From contig NZ_VOBC01000005.1 of assembly GCF_008369195.1 (NCBI RefSeq), forward strand, positions 1-64,000: a stretch of 64,000 bases of DNA, written 5' to 3'. The notes beneath the pieces were generated by a model. The model did not search any database, was not told where the DNA came from, and saw only the letters and a program-made list of their open reading frames with translations. The position numbers and the translations under genes are program-made. Below, one piece after another: positions 40,564 through 48,479 of this stretch. The stretch's first letter is position 1; every line of letters starts with the position of its first letter. This DNA comes from Sporosarcina sp. ANT_H38. Lineage in GTDB: Bacteria; Bacillota; Bacilli; Bacillales_A; Planococcaceae.

Positions 40564-40671
40564 CTCTATGGTTTTTACTTATTTATTTTAAAGAAGTGTC
40601 ACTTTCTATGGGACATCAGATGGATAATCTTTGCCGAAAGTAAGAAAGGACCACATTGTACAAAGTACTAG

Positions 40672-40699
40672 AGTGCCCGAAATTGTATCTTCGGGCACT
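40672..40699 (+). other. Conserved 10-bp hairpin inside dispersed element copy 2
   Basis: AGTGCCCGAA pairs perfectly with TTCGGGCACT around the loop ATTGTATC. It is the counterpart of the hairpin at 579-615 in copy 1. Confidence 0.55.
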
Positions 40700-40858
40700 T
40701 ACAATTCCTATAGAATGTCATCTATTCTTTTCTTTCACAGCAACAGCATTTTTCACTTAAACAGTGTAGGAACGCTACAGGCAACTATTCGCAATGGTAT
40801 CACTAAGGAGGAATGAACTGCAATTCCTCCTTAAACCTGTCATGACTACAGACGTGTT

Positions 40859-41743
40859 TTAGGAAGTTACTTTTTCTTGGATATTTAATACTTGCTGCAG
40901 TGTTCTTAGTTGTTCATCGTTCAAAGGAATCATAGGTAAGCGAACACCACCGACAGGGATTCCATTTAAATTCAAAGCTGCTTTTACAGGTGATGGATTT
41001 GGAGCAGCAAAAAGTGCTTTCATCATTGGCAGTAGTCTACGGTGTTCCCTGGCTGCCTCTTGGATATTACCACTTTTGAAATGCCCAATCATCGTTTGCA
41101 TTTCATTGCCTAAAACATGGGATGCAACAGAAATGACACCTATTCCACCAATCGATAGTATTGGAATCGTTAAACCATCATCACCGCTATACAACGAAAA
41201 ACCTTCAGGTGTATGATTTATAATTTCGACCATCGCATCTAAATTACCGCTTGCCTCTTTAATAGCAACGATATTTGGTGTTTTTGAAAGGCGAATAACT
41301 GTTTCGGCAGCTATGTTGACAACACTGCGTCCGGGAATGTTATACAGAATAATCGGCAATGATGTAACTTCTGCAATTGTCTTAAAGTGTTGATATAATC
41401 CTTCTTGGGATGGGTTGTTATAGTATGGGGAAACGAGCATAATGCCGTCGACACCTACATCTTCTGCCAGTTTCGTTAGTTCAATTGATTCTCTTGTGTT
41501 GTTTGAGCCTGTACCCGCGATTACCGGAATTCTACCATTCACAACTTCCACTGTAAACTTGAACAAATTGATCTTTTCTTGTTCTGTTAACGTCGGAGAC
41601 TCTCCTGTTGTACCAGATACCACTAAGCCATCTGTTCCATTAGCGATTAAATAATTAATTAGATTTTTTGTAGCTTGAAAATCAATTTCACCATGTTCAT
41701 CAAAAGGAGTCACCATAGCAGTTAAAATTTGTCCGAAATTCAT
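40859..41743 (-). CDS. dapA: 4-hydroxy-tetrahydrodipicolinate synthase DapA
   Basis: DapA condenses pyruvate and aspartate semialdehyde at the entry to lysine and dipicolinate synthesis. The 294-residue (βα)8 barrel shows SGTTGESPTLT, the Tyr of ILYNIPGRS and the Schiff-base Lys of IVAIKEASGN. It ends with a C-terminal helical domain containing NPSPVKAALNLNG. GGAG lies 6 nt upstream of the ATG. It is a single gene on the minus strand with a lysine riboswitch leader. Confidence 0.96.
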   Translation of the reverse strand: MNFGQILTAMVTPFDEHGEIDFQATKNLINYLIANGTDGLVVSGTTGESPTLTEQEKINLFKFTVEVVNGRIPVIAGTGSNNTRESIELTKLAEDVGVDGIMLVSPYYNNPSQEGLYQHFKTIAEVTSLPIILYNIPGRSVVNIAAETVIRLSKTPNIVAIKEASGNLDAMVEIINHTPEGFSLYSGDDGLTIPILSIGGIGVISVASHVLGNEMQTMIGHFKSGNIQEAAREHRRLLPMMKALFAAPNPSPVKAALNLNGIPVGGVRLPMIPLNDEQLRTLQQVLNIQEKVTS

Positions 41744-41810
41744 TGTTTCTCCACATCCTATAATTTATTTTAAAAAAATAGAGGGAGAAGGGCGGTTAGT
41801 GAATGAACGC

Positions 41811-41840
41811 AAAAAAGCAACAACGAGGGCTCGTTGTTGC
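41811..41840 (-). terminator. Lysine riboswitch terminator
   Basis: On the minus strand GCAACAACGA pairs with TCGTTGTTGC around a 4-nt loop and is followed by T6. It lies between the aptamer and dapA. Confidence 0.92.
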
Positions 41841-41870
41841 AGTAGAAATAATAAATTATTTCTTTGCATA

Positions 41871-42040
41871 AGATAGCCCTCCATATAGTTTCCTATATGA
41901 CAATTCTGTGTTTATTCAACAACAGAACCAGCTTCAAGAAAATGAGATTCTCTCCACTTCGGCAAATTCCCCTTTTCACAATTGTCATAGGATCTCATTA
42001 TCCTCCGATTGTGTACTGATGGTCTTTGCGCCTCTATCCT
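41871..42040 (-). ncRNA. Lysine riboswitch (L-box) aptamer
   Basis: On the minus strand the leader reads GATAGAGGCGCAAAGACCATC, split here as GATAGAGGCGC and AAAGACCATC, then AGTA, GGAGGATAATGAGATC, GGGGAATTTGCCGAAG, a central arm, ATTGTCATATAGG and TATGGAGGGCTATC. These are the conserved L-box blocks, including GCCGAAG and the closing GATAG/CTATC P1 helix. Lysine binding should favour the terminator and switch off dapA. Confidence 0.92.
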
Positions 42041-42513
42041 TACTTCAAAAATCTTGAAATAAGTGAATTTCTAATTACTAAAACTTTACCTGTATTCCAA
42101 TGCAATTGCAAGAGAAAGATGCCGGATTCTAAAATAATTCTGAATTTAATGAGGACTCACCACTGTCATATCTCAGATACAGCATGTGACACCAGTTAGT
42201 TAGTTCACTATTATTGCATAATAATGGAGTGAGGGTCAGTCGAAGTAGTGAATGTCAGAAATTGCGGATAACGCGAATAGCGAGGGAGCTAGTAAAGCAA
42301 CGGATGCACTATATTACTGGAGAAACATCATTTTATATGTTGATTCTTTTTTAACACATAAGTTCTTGCTATGTATTTTTGTTAACAAAGGTCTTGGTTG
42401 TATCATGCAGATATGAATCCAATTTCGAAAGTTGTGGAATGAAGATAGCTTTAATTGGAAAATGAACTTCAACTTCATTCAGCTAGTTATATTGGTTCAT
42501 CAAATTTCAAAAA
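42041..42513. other. Intergenic region between dapA leader and spo0M
   Basis: The dapA promoter should lie here on the minus strand just right of 42040, but I see no strong match. A short ORF at 42252-42416 (54 codons) has no ribosome site and no recognised family. No other structure is seen. Confidence 0.4.
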
Positions 42514-42540
42514 CGAAACTTTTTATCTGTGAGGTTCGTA
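42514..42540 (+). promoter_or_regulatory. SigW-type promoter of spo0M
   Basis: CGAAAC (42514-42519) and CGTA (42537-42540) are separated by 17 bp, close to the TGAAAC-N16-CGTA consensus of extracytoplasmic sigma factor W. B. subtilis spo0M is known to be a SigW target, which supports the reading. Confidence 0.65.
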
Positions 42541-42578
42541 TAATGATCGATAGTAAATTAATGAGGGAGGGTCTACAA

Positions 42579-43349
42579 ATGTCGTTTTTCAATAAAGTAC
42601 TCGGAAGTTTTGGTATAGGTGGAGCCAAAGTAGATACGAAGCTGGAAAGGTCGGAGTATACTGCTGGTGAAAATATGAATGGTCAAGTTGAAGTATACGG
42701 GGGTAAAGTGGATCAGCAAGTTGACTCGATTTATTTAACTGTGTATACGACCTACATTCGTGAGTCAGACGATAAAAAATATACAGATGTCGCTTCATTG
42801 ATAAGACATAAGATCAATGAGCCATTTACAATTGGAGCTGGCGAAACGAAATCGATCCCATTTTCTATGGTGCTACCAGTTGAAACTCCTATAACTTTCG
42901 GAAATACAAGGGTGTGGGTTGGTACGGGATTGGATATAAAAAATGCAGTGGACGCGGAGGATAAGGACTACATAGATGTCCGTCCGACTAAAATTGCAGC
43001 TCGCATCTTAGGAGAAATGGAACAACTAGGATTTAAGTTGAGAAAAGCAGAGTGTGAGCAGGCATCTAGAAAAATGCGCAGTCGACACCCGTTTGTTCAG
43101 GAGTTTGAGTTTATTCCAACAAGTGGTGTTTTCCGAGGACGTTTAGATGAATTGGACGTAGTGTTCCTTTCGCAATCAGAACAGTCTGCAGACCTACTGT
43201 TGGAAGTAGACCGAAAAGCAAGAGGATTTGGAGGGTTTCTAGCAGAGGCGCTTGAAATGGATGAAAGCCAAATCAGACTATCCGTTACAACACAAGATTT
43301 GCCGAATCTAGCTGAGAAGTTAAAACAAGTTATTTCTAATTATATTTAA
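42579..43349 (+). CDS. spo0M: Sporulation-control protein Spo0M
   Basis: The 256-residue arrestin-like protein influences sporulation and cell-shape phenotypes in B. subtilis. I chose ATG 42579, 8 nt after GGGAGG; the frame is open 49 codons further upstream but without family similarity. The N-terminus MSFFNKVLGSFGIGGAKVDT and the blocks PFTIGAGETKSIPF, LDIKNAVDAEDKDYIDVRPT and RSRHPFVQEFEFIP are characteristic. The family has an arrestin-like β-sandwich followed by a smaller C-terminal region. Confidence 0.94.
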   Translation: MSFFNKVLGSFGIGGAKVDTKLERSEYTAGENMNGQVEVYGGKVDQQVDSIYLTVYTTYIRESDDKKYTDVASLIRHKINEPFTIGAGETKSIPFSMVLPVETPITFGNTRVWVGTGLDIKNAVDAEDKDYIDVRPTKIAARILGEMEQLGFKLRKAECEQASRKMRSRHPFVQEFEFIPTSGVFRGRLDELDVVFLSQSEQSADLLLEVDRKARGFGGFLAEALEMDESQIRLSVTTQDLPNLAEKLKQVISNYI

Positions 43350-43357
43350 GTGAAAAA

Positions 43358-43410
43358 AGCTCCTGGTTCTAATGCGATTTTGAATTGTTATAGAACTAGG
43401 AGCCTTCCAT
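43358..43410. terminator. Hairpin after spo0M
   Basis: AGCTCCTGGTTCTA pairs with TAGAACTAGGAGCC around a 19-nt loop. The + strand tail is only moderately T-rich. On the minus strand the tail is T6. Confidence 0.6.
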
Positions 43411-43417
43411 TCTTCTA

Positions 43418-43475
43418 TATGATACATATTAAGTGTGTGGCTTGGTTAGAGCATAACAATTGCAACTCGAAAAAA
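43418..43475 (+). pseudogene. Possible remnant of a TrmA/RlmD-type methyltransferase C-terminus
   Basis: The frame encodes MIHIKCVAWLEHNN, which resembles the terminal HVECVAWLE signature of the intact rlmCD gene at 35994-37361. No upstream portion of such a gene survives. Confidence 0.3.
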
Positions 43476-43641
43476 GGTGCACAAAAAGTGCGGGGAAGCG
43501 TTAAAATTGCGTTTGAGGGCAAGACTCTACAGTAACGGATAATTGTGAAATGTGGACGGGTTTGGGGTTTGATGTAGGGAACTTATTTACAGTTGCTGAA
43601 ACTCTTTTATGTTTCTTTTTGAAGGACCGTTCGGTTAAATA

Positions 43642-43650
43642 TGCTATAAT
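43642..43650 (+). promoter_or_regulatory. Extended -10 promoter of the PAS-STAS gene
   Basis: TGCTATAAT is an extended -10 element 34 bp before the ATG at 43684. No clear -35 is seen at 17 bp spacing. Confidence 0.5.
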
Positions 43651-43683
43651 GAAGACACTTCATAATCGGAATAAGGTGGTTTA

Positions 43684-44442
43684 ATGAATTATATTGGACA
43701 TGTTCCAGATGATGTTTCTCTTCTTGCAGCATTGGACAGTATCGGAGAAAATATTATTATTGCGGACAAAAACTATAACATATCTTGGATGAACTCCAGT
43801 GCCACTAAACTATTGACTGATGTAGCTCCGTTATTTGGCTTTTCAGATATAAAAGAGATAATTGGGATTAATATGGACAGGTTCCATAGGGTCCCTCAAC
43901 ACCAACAAAACATAATGGGGAAACTCACAAAAAACCATCGAGCTCGTATTAATATTCTCGACCGTTTGATTACAGATATTGTGATTACAGCCATCAAGAA
44001 TAATTCTGATGAAACTATGGGCTATGTTGTGATGCTCATGGATGTCACAACTAAATCTGAAGAAGAAACACGCAAAGATACACTCATAAACTCATTATCT
44101 GTTCCTATCTTAAATATCTGGAAAAAAACAATCGCGGTACCTCTAATCGGTGAATTTGATACAGACAGAGCCAATAGATTAATTACAGCTGTTGTTGCTG
44201 AGTGTGCATTACACCAAATCGAATTTGCCTTAATTGATTTAAGTGGAATTTCAAACTATGACAGTGTAGTTGGCCAATACATTCAGAATTTAAATGATAC
44301 ATTGAAAATTATCGGTACTGAATGTATCATCGTAGGGATCAGTCCCAAATTAGCAATGACAATGGTGTCACTTGAGCTGAGCATTCCTACTTTTAGCAGT
44401 GCATACGCAGGGCTTCATTATATTATAAATAATCAAAAATAA
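43684..44442 (+). CDS. PAS-STAS domain protein (RsbR-like)
   Basis: The 252-residue soluble protein has an N-terminal PAS domain (about 12-125: ALDSIGENIIIADKNYNISW, GYVVMLMDVTT) and a C-terminal STAS domain (about 140-250: PILNIWKKTIAVPLIGEFD, FALIDLSGISNYDS, IIVGISPKLAMTMVSL). This is the layout of RsbR-type stressosome co-antagonists, with PAS replacing the usual globin-like sensor. A Ser is at the position where RsbR/RsbS carry a phosphorylated Ser/Thr (NYDSVVGQYI). No rsbS or rsbT neighbour is present. The signal is unknown. Confidence 0.82.
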   Translation: MNYIGHVPDDVSLLAALDSIGENIIIADKNYNISWMNSSATKLLTDVAPLFGFSDIKEIIGINMDRFHRVPQHQQNIMGKLTKNHRARINILDRLITDIVITAIKNNSDETMGYVVMLMDVTTKSEEETRKDTLINSLSVPILNIWKKTIAVPLIGEFDTDRANRLITAVVAECALHQIEFALIDLSGISNYDSVVGQYIQNLNDTLKIIGTECIIVGISPKLAMTMVSLELSIPTFSSAYAGLHYIINNQK

Positions 44443-44480
44443 ACAAAGCCGCTAATACGTCTCGGTTTTTTTATCTTTAA

Positions 44481-44518
44481 AGAGGGCTAAGGGCTAGTTC
44501 CTTAACCCTTCTTTTTTA
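44481..44518 (+). terminator. Terminator after the PAS-STAS gene
   Basis: AGAGGGCTAAGG pairs with CCTTAACCCTTCT around GCTAGTT and is followed by T6. Confidence 0.85.
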
Positions 44519-44792
44519 TCATCTTTACCCTAAAAGGTTCATAAATGTCGCAACTAAGCAGTGAACTATTCAAATGGACAAATTAAAAGCCACAACACAA
44601 TGGTAATTTAGGTGAATGCATGGCTTGATTAGAATTGTAGCTAATTAGTAAACCTGTTTTACACTGTCCATATGAGTTTGTTAAATTTAAAGTCGCAAAT
44701 AATGGTAACGAAACAGAGGTAAGTTAATAAAGAAGTAATGATTTCATTAAAAAATAAGGGTTTGAAATAAATGCATAAAGATGAGGGTAGTT
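44519..44792. other. Intergenic region upstream of the YgjP-like gene
   Basis: I see no gene, repeat or convincing promoter here. Confidence 0.4.
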
Positions 44793-45446
44793 ATGAAAGT
44801 TGAAATTGACAATAAAATTATAGAATTTAATATTCAGTATGGAAATGGGAAGAAGCTATCCATTCATATAGATTCGTTTGGTTTCATAACTGTTAAAGCT
44901 CCCAAAGACACAAGCAAAGAAACTATTGTCAGTGCCATAGAGAGTAAAGCGACAAGGATACTAGAGAAAATCCATGAAATTGAACTAGCTCGAGAAACCT
45001 CTAAGGCAAGAGAGTATCACGCAGAAGGGAAGTTCTTGTACCTAGGGAAAGAGTGCTTTCTTCATGAATTAATAAATAGTAGTGAGTTAAATGAAGAAGT
45101 ACTTAAAAGAAAACTTAAAAAGTTCTATATGACTAGCTGTAAGACAATTATAGGAGAACGGATAAAAATTTATCAAAAACAACTGAAAGTAAAGCCTAAA
45201 ATCATTGAAATAGTAGAGTCTAAAGCCAAGTGGGGTAGTTGTAGTTCAGATAAAAAGCTAACTTTTAATTATCGTCTAGCTATGGCTCCGATTGAAGTCA
45301 TCGATTATGTGATAATCCATGAACTTTGTCATTTACTTCACATGAATCATGATCGATCATTTTGGAGGCGTGTTGGCAGTATTATGCCGGATTATAAAGA
45401 GAAGGAAGAGTATTTAGCAAGGCATGGACATTCAATGTCACTTTAA
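44793..45446 (+). CDS. YgjP-like M48-family metallopeptidase
   Basis: The 217-residue protein belongs to the YgjP/DUF45 (WLM-like) metallopeptidase group. It has the zinc motif VIIHELCHLLHMNHDRSFW, giving HExxH plus a downstream His, and the family segment KWGSCSSDKKLTFNYRLAMAP about 30 residues before it. The start ATG 44793 follows GAGGGT closely; ATG 44781 would add four residues. It has no signal peptide and is a single-gene unit. Physiological substrates are not known; such proteins sometimes sit next to type I restriction systems, but none is seen here. Confidence 0.88.
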   Translation: MKVEIDNKIIEFNIQYGNGKKLSIHIDSFGFITVKAPKDTSKETIVSAIESKATRILEKIHEIELARETSKAREYHAEGKFLYLGKECFLHELINSSELNEEVLKRKLKKFYMTSCKTIIGERIKIYQKQLKVKPKIIEIVESKAKWGSCSSDKKLTFNYRLAMAPIEVIDYVIIHELCHLLHMNHDRSFWRRVGSIMPDYKEKEEYLARHGHSMSL

Positions 45447-45487
45447 AAAACAGTTGCATTTTGAGGGAAATGTAACTGTTTTTTTGT
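45447..45487 (+). terminator. Terminator of the YgjP-like gene
   Basis: AAACAGTTGCATT pairs with AATGTAACTGTTT around TTGAGGG-type loop and is followed by T7. Confidence 0.88.
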
Positions 45488-45764
45488 GTGCGCGAAAATT
45501 TATGCTCTCTTGCTTGTTGAAAAAGATTTAGTGGTTCTCCGAATCAGGGATAGAACTTCAATGAGTTAGTTCAACTAGATGAGCAGCAATGTACAGTATG
45601 AAAACATATCCGAATAATGACAGGTAGTGTTAGTAGAGTAATAAAATTTTGGTGCCTGCGCATGATTGTTAAAACTTTCATGGATGCACTTCGCGTAGGT
45701 ATCCTATTTTTTTTAGCTTTTTTCATTAAAATGAAACTGAAAATTTTAACATTAAGATAGACTG
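45488..45764. other. Intergenic region upstream of the lipoprotein nucleosidase
   Basis: No gene is seen. The sequence is AT-rich and without clear repeats. Confidence 0.4.
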
Positions 45765-45793
45765 TTGCGCTGAACTATATATCATTGTAATAT
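45765..45793 (+). promoter_or_regulatory. Candidate promoter of the lipoprotein nucleosidase
   Basis: TTGCGC (45765-45770) and TAATAT (45788-45793) are separated by 17 bp, 72 bp upstream of the ATG, which has GAGGAGG before it. Confidence 0.4.
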
Positions 45794-45865
45794 GCAATAA
45801 TACGAAAGATTAGATTGGAATTTTTGATTAATGTTCGTGTTTAAAACGAGGAGGAATAGTAATTC

Positions 45866-46723
45866 ATGAAAAAAATAGCGAAATCTAAGATATTTGGTGT
45901 ACTACTATTTAGCGCATTATTTATCGTCGGATGTTCAACTGCAGAGAAAAAACCGAGGGAATCTCGAAATAGACAAAAGAATACAGACCAGCCAATTGCC
46001 ATTCAAGGTGCAATGGACGTTGAAGTTGCCGCTCTTCTAGATGAAATGAAGGACTACAAAGTAGAGAAACATGGCAACTACACATTTTATGTCGGGAAAA
46101 TTGGCGATATCCCCGTAGTTGTTTCAAAAACTGAAATCGGAATGGTTCACGCTGCCGCATCTACTACTTTACTTATCGAAAAATATCACCCAAAAACAAT
46201 TATTAACCAAGGAACTGCTGGGGGGCATGATCCTCATCTCCATGTGTTTGATACCGTTATAGGCACAGAAGTTATAAATATTGGGAATTTGCGAACAGAG
46301 TATTTGGGAGAGGATCAAGGGATGAAACCAGATACGTGGATTTTTATGCCAACCAGAATGATGGAAAATGGGGAAGAGAAACAGTACGAGTCATTTCAAA
46401 GTGATCCTGAGCTTGTAAAAATAGCTTTAAGTGTAGCTGATAAATATAAATATGGAAAAGTGGTTGAAGGAAAAGTCGGCAGTGCAGACTTTTGGAACAG
46501 AGAAATTGATAGAATTCACTGGTTCCACGAAAAGGCTGGAACTAGTGTAGAAGAGATGGAAGCTGCCTCTGTAGCTCAGGTGGCAAAAGGTTATAATATC
46601 CCATATCTAGCTGTTAGAACCGTTTCAAACTCCGAAGTTTCAGGAGATAATATAGAGGATTTAGAAACAGCAGGACAATATGGTGCAGAATTCGCCGTTG
46701 AAATTGTGAAAGCAATAGGGTAA
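45866..46723 (+). CDS. Surface lipoprotein of the MTA/SAH nucleosidase (PNP/UDP) family
   Basis: The 285-residue protein starts with a signal peptide and the lipobox FIVGCST (Cys near 23). A linker of about 25 residues precedes a full nucleosidase domain: IAIQGAMDVEVAALLDEM (general-acid Glu region), KTIINQGTAGGHD, and VEEMEAASVAQVAKG. The usual catalytic Asp after the strand VRxxSD is Asn here (AVRTVSNSE), as in some futalosine-type and other branches, so the exact substrate is uncertain. I infer a membrane-anchored extracellular enzyme that releases a free base from a nucleoside for salvage. Confidence 0.85.
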   Translation: MKKIAKSKIFGVLLFSALFIVGCSTAEKKPRESRNRQKNTDQPIAIQGAMDVEVAALLDEMKDYKVEKHGNYTFYVGKIGDIPVVVSKTEIGMVHAAASTTLLIEKYHPKTIINQGTAGGHDPHLHVFDTVIGTEVINIGNLRTEYLGEDQGMKPDTWIFMPTRMMENGEEKQYESFQSDPELVKIALSVADKYKYGKVVEGKVGSADFWNREIDRIHWFHEKAGTSVEEMEAASVAQVAKGYNIPYLAVRTVSNSEVSGDNIEDLETAGQYGAEFAVEIVKAIG

Positions 46724-46930
46724 TAAAAAACAACCATGATAACTTTAGCTTTCATGAATGTTATTCACGCTGTCTACAATACACACGTGGAGTGTGTGGT
46801 GTAGCTAAAATATGAAGGGTAAGAATAAGTCCTATCTCCTTTTTATCCTATTCGTTAGTGAAAAGATGATTTAGCTTGGATTTATACTTTCATGACCTTA
46901 AAATTATTTCACGGACACTGCAATATAGAG

Positions 46931-46970
46931 AAAAAATCGCCCATAATTGAATTTATGGGCGATTTTTTTG
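46931..46970. terminator. Bidirectional terminator between the nucleosidase and the divergent regulator
   Basis: AAAAAATCGCCCATAA pairs with TTATGGGCGATTTTTTT around TTGAA. Both strands end in a T tract, serving the + gene ending at 46723 and the - gene ending at 46977. Confidence 0.92.
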
Positions 46971-46976
46971 GTTCCA

Positions 46977-48269
46977 TTATAATAATAGTTTGTAAATTTT
47001 TCTTGGGCGACCTGTCGCACGTGGACTTTCTTCTGCTACAACAAGAGCTAGCCCGTTAACCTCTAACTCATTCAATATACGTCGAGCACTACGCGGTGTT
47101 ATTTGCATATATTGTGCAAGTTCGCTGGCACTTATTTCTTCTTTTAAACGCTTTTTTATAATCGATTTCAATTTATGAAGCGTTGCTACGCTGAGGGATG
47201 TCTTTTCTCTAATTGATTGAATTTCGTCTGATATATAGGAATACGTAAGTTGTTCTTCCTTACCGAGTGGTCCTGTAATGGTTTTATCATCAAAGCAAAC
47301 TGCCCAGGATCCTTTTCCCCACTCTCTGCTTTGTAATAATGCGTTCCACGCATTGATTTCAGCTTCGTGTGCTGAATGACCAATTCCTATTCCGCAAGTC
47401 TTCGCTTCTTCCTTCAATCCTTTAAATGAATCAATCTGTGCTATACGTGTGAAGTTATGGGTAACATCTTGTAAAAATCCTCTTGTTGAAAATATTACAT
47501 AGCGGCCTGGACCAATTGTAAGAATGGATCCGTGAACTTTTTTAGTATATGTACGTAATTTTTTTGTGAATTCAAGTTCAATTTCATGAAGCTTATCAGT
47601 TGTAAATGCTGTATTTGACAGGCCTGTAAAAGCCGCATCATATTCAATAATTTGTACAGCAATCTGTGCCTTTTTAAATTGAAGCATTTCATACATTCTC
47701 CGAATTTCATGTACGACAGAATCCACAGAATTCGAAGTCGGGAATAGTCGATAGGCAGATATGCCAAGTTGTTGTAGTTGTTCTTGGATTGGATGACCTG
47801 TAATTGCTGCTTTCGTAAAGCCTCTTTTGTAGCAACGATAATGAAAGTCAATTAACTGCTGTAATTCTATAGTTTCTGATTCGACATATTGTATTGATTC
47901 GTTAATGCCAGTTTCGTGTAGCACTTGTTTAAGTTCAACATGAGAGATTGCGTCATAGCTTATTTCATTCACTTTCACCTGATGTTGATGTGAAAGTTGC
48001 AGGAGTAAGCTGTATATAGCAGAGCCATGGAATGGGATGTGGAAAATTGGTTCACATATTTTACCCCATTTTTGAACAATTTCATATGTAATTGGACCAG
48101 TACAAAGCCACATTGTTATATCAGACTTACTTGGTAAAACATGTTTATTTAAGTCTTCCTCTGTTAAGCACTCTATTGGAATGCAGGTTATATCATTGTA
48201 TTTCTTCAAATATTTTTGAACTACTTCAATTGAATCACTTGGACCAAGTAAACCCAGTATTATACTCAA
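46977..48269 (-). CDS. Transcriptional regulator with C-terminal winged helix
   Basis: The 430-residue protein is divergent from the MFS/AbgB-like pair. Its N-terminal ~200 residues look like a ligand- or phosphate-responsive sensor domain (ILGLLGPSDSIEVV at the start). The middle (about 205-330) contains CGIGIGHSAHEAEINAWNAL, which resembles GTP cyclohydrolase III/GGDEF-like folds. The C-terminal ~75 residues form a helix-turn-helix (ISASELAQYMQITPRSARRI, ending GRPRKIYKL). It probably controls the neighbouring transporter and peptidase operon. The family is not named with confidence. Confidence 0.75.
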   Translation of the reverse strand: MSIILGLLGPSDSIEVVQKYLKKYNDITCIPIECLTEEDLNKHVLPSKSDITMWLCTGPITYEIVQKWGKICEPIFHIPFHGSAIYSLLLQLSHQHQVKVNEISYDAISHVELKQVLHETGINESIQYVESETIELQQLIDFHYRCYKRGFTKAAITGHPIQEQLQQLGISAYRLFPTSNSVDSVVHEIRRMYEMLQFKKAQIAVQIIEYDAAFTGLSNTAFTTDKLHEIELEFTKKLRTYTKKVHGSILTIGPGRYVIFSTRGFLQDVTHNFTRIAQIDSFKGLKEEAKTCGIGIGHSAHEAEINAWNALLQSREWGKGSWAVCFDDKTITGPLGKEEQLTYSYISDEIQSIREKTSLSVATLHKLKSIIKKRLKEEISASELAQYMQITPRSARRILNELEVNGLALVVAEESPRATGRPRKIYKLLL

Positions 48270-48479
48270 ATGACGCTCGCTCCTTCCCTAAAATAGTATA
48301 ACAGAAATTGGGTATTAGAATCCCGCTGAAAAAACTCTTTACAGAATATTATGTCATGCATTAATATTATGAAGTAGTTATGGTTGAGTCCTAAATTAGA
48401 CCTAAAGTTAAATTAAAGAAGGGGATATTTTTTATTGGGTGCGTGAATTTTCTTTAGAGATGAATTATGGGGGATAACA

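Larger units (their letters stand above)
40436..40856. mobile_element. Dispersed element, copy 2 (left end truncated)
   Basis: This block parallels 395-810 plus the terminal segment of copy 1: CCGTCGCGCTCC, TTATTTATTTTAAAGAAG, GAGTGCCCGAAATTG, AGAATGTCATCTATTCTTTT, TAGGAACGC, CAGGCAACTATTC and AAGGAGGAATGAACT occur in the same order. It ends in ACAGACGTG (40848-40856), the same outer end as the right inverted repeat of copy 1. The left inverted repeat is missing. The internal sequence near the right end is shorter by about 100 bp. It abuts the 3' end of dapA. Confidence 0.7.

Noticed and set aside
40631..40816. 61-codon open frame in the second copy of the dispersed element
   Set aside because: It crosses the conserved hairpin and is not preserved in the first copy.
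42252..42416. 54-codon open frame upstream of spo0M
   Set aside because: It has no convincing ribosome site or known family. I kept it only as a note in the intergenic description.
43629..43644. ACCGTTCGGTTAAAT resembling a PurR box before the PAS-STAS gene
   Set aside because: Only one half-matching site is present, whereas PurR operators have two facing boxes; the match is likely chance.
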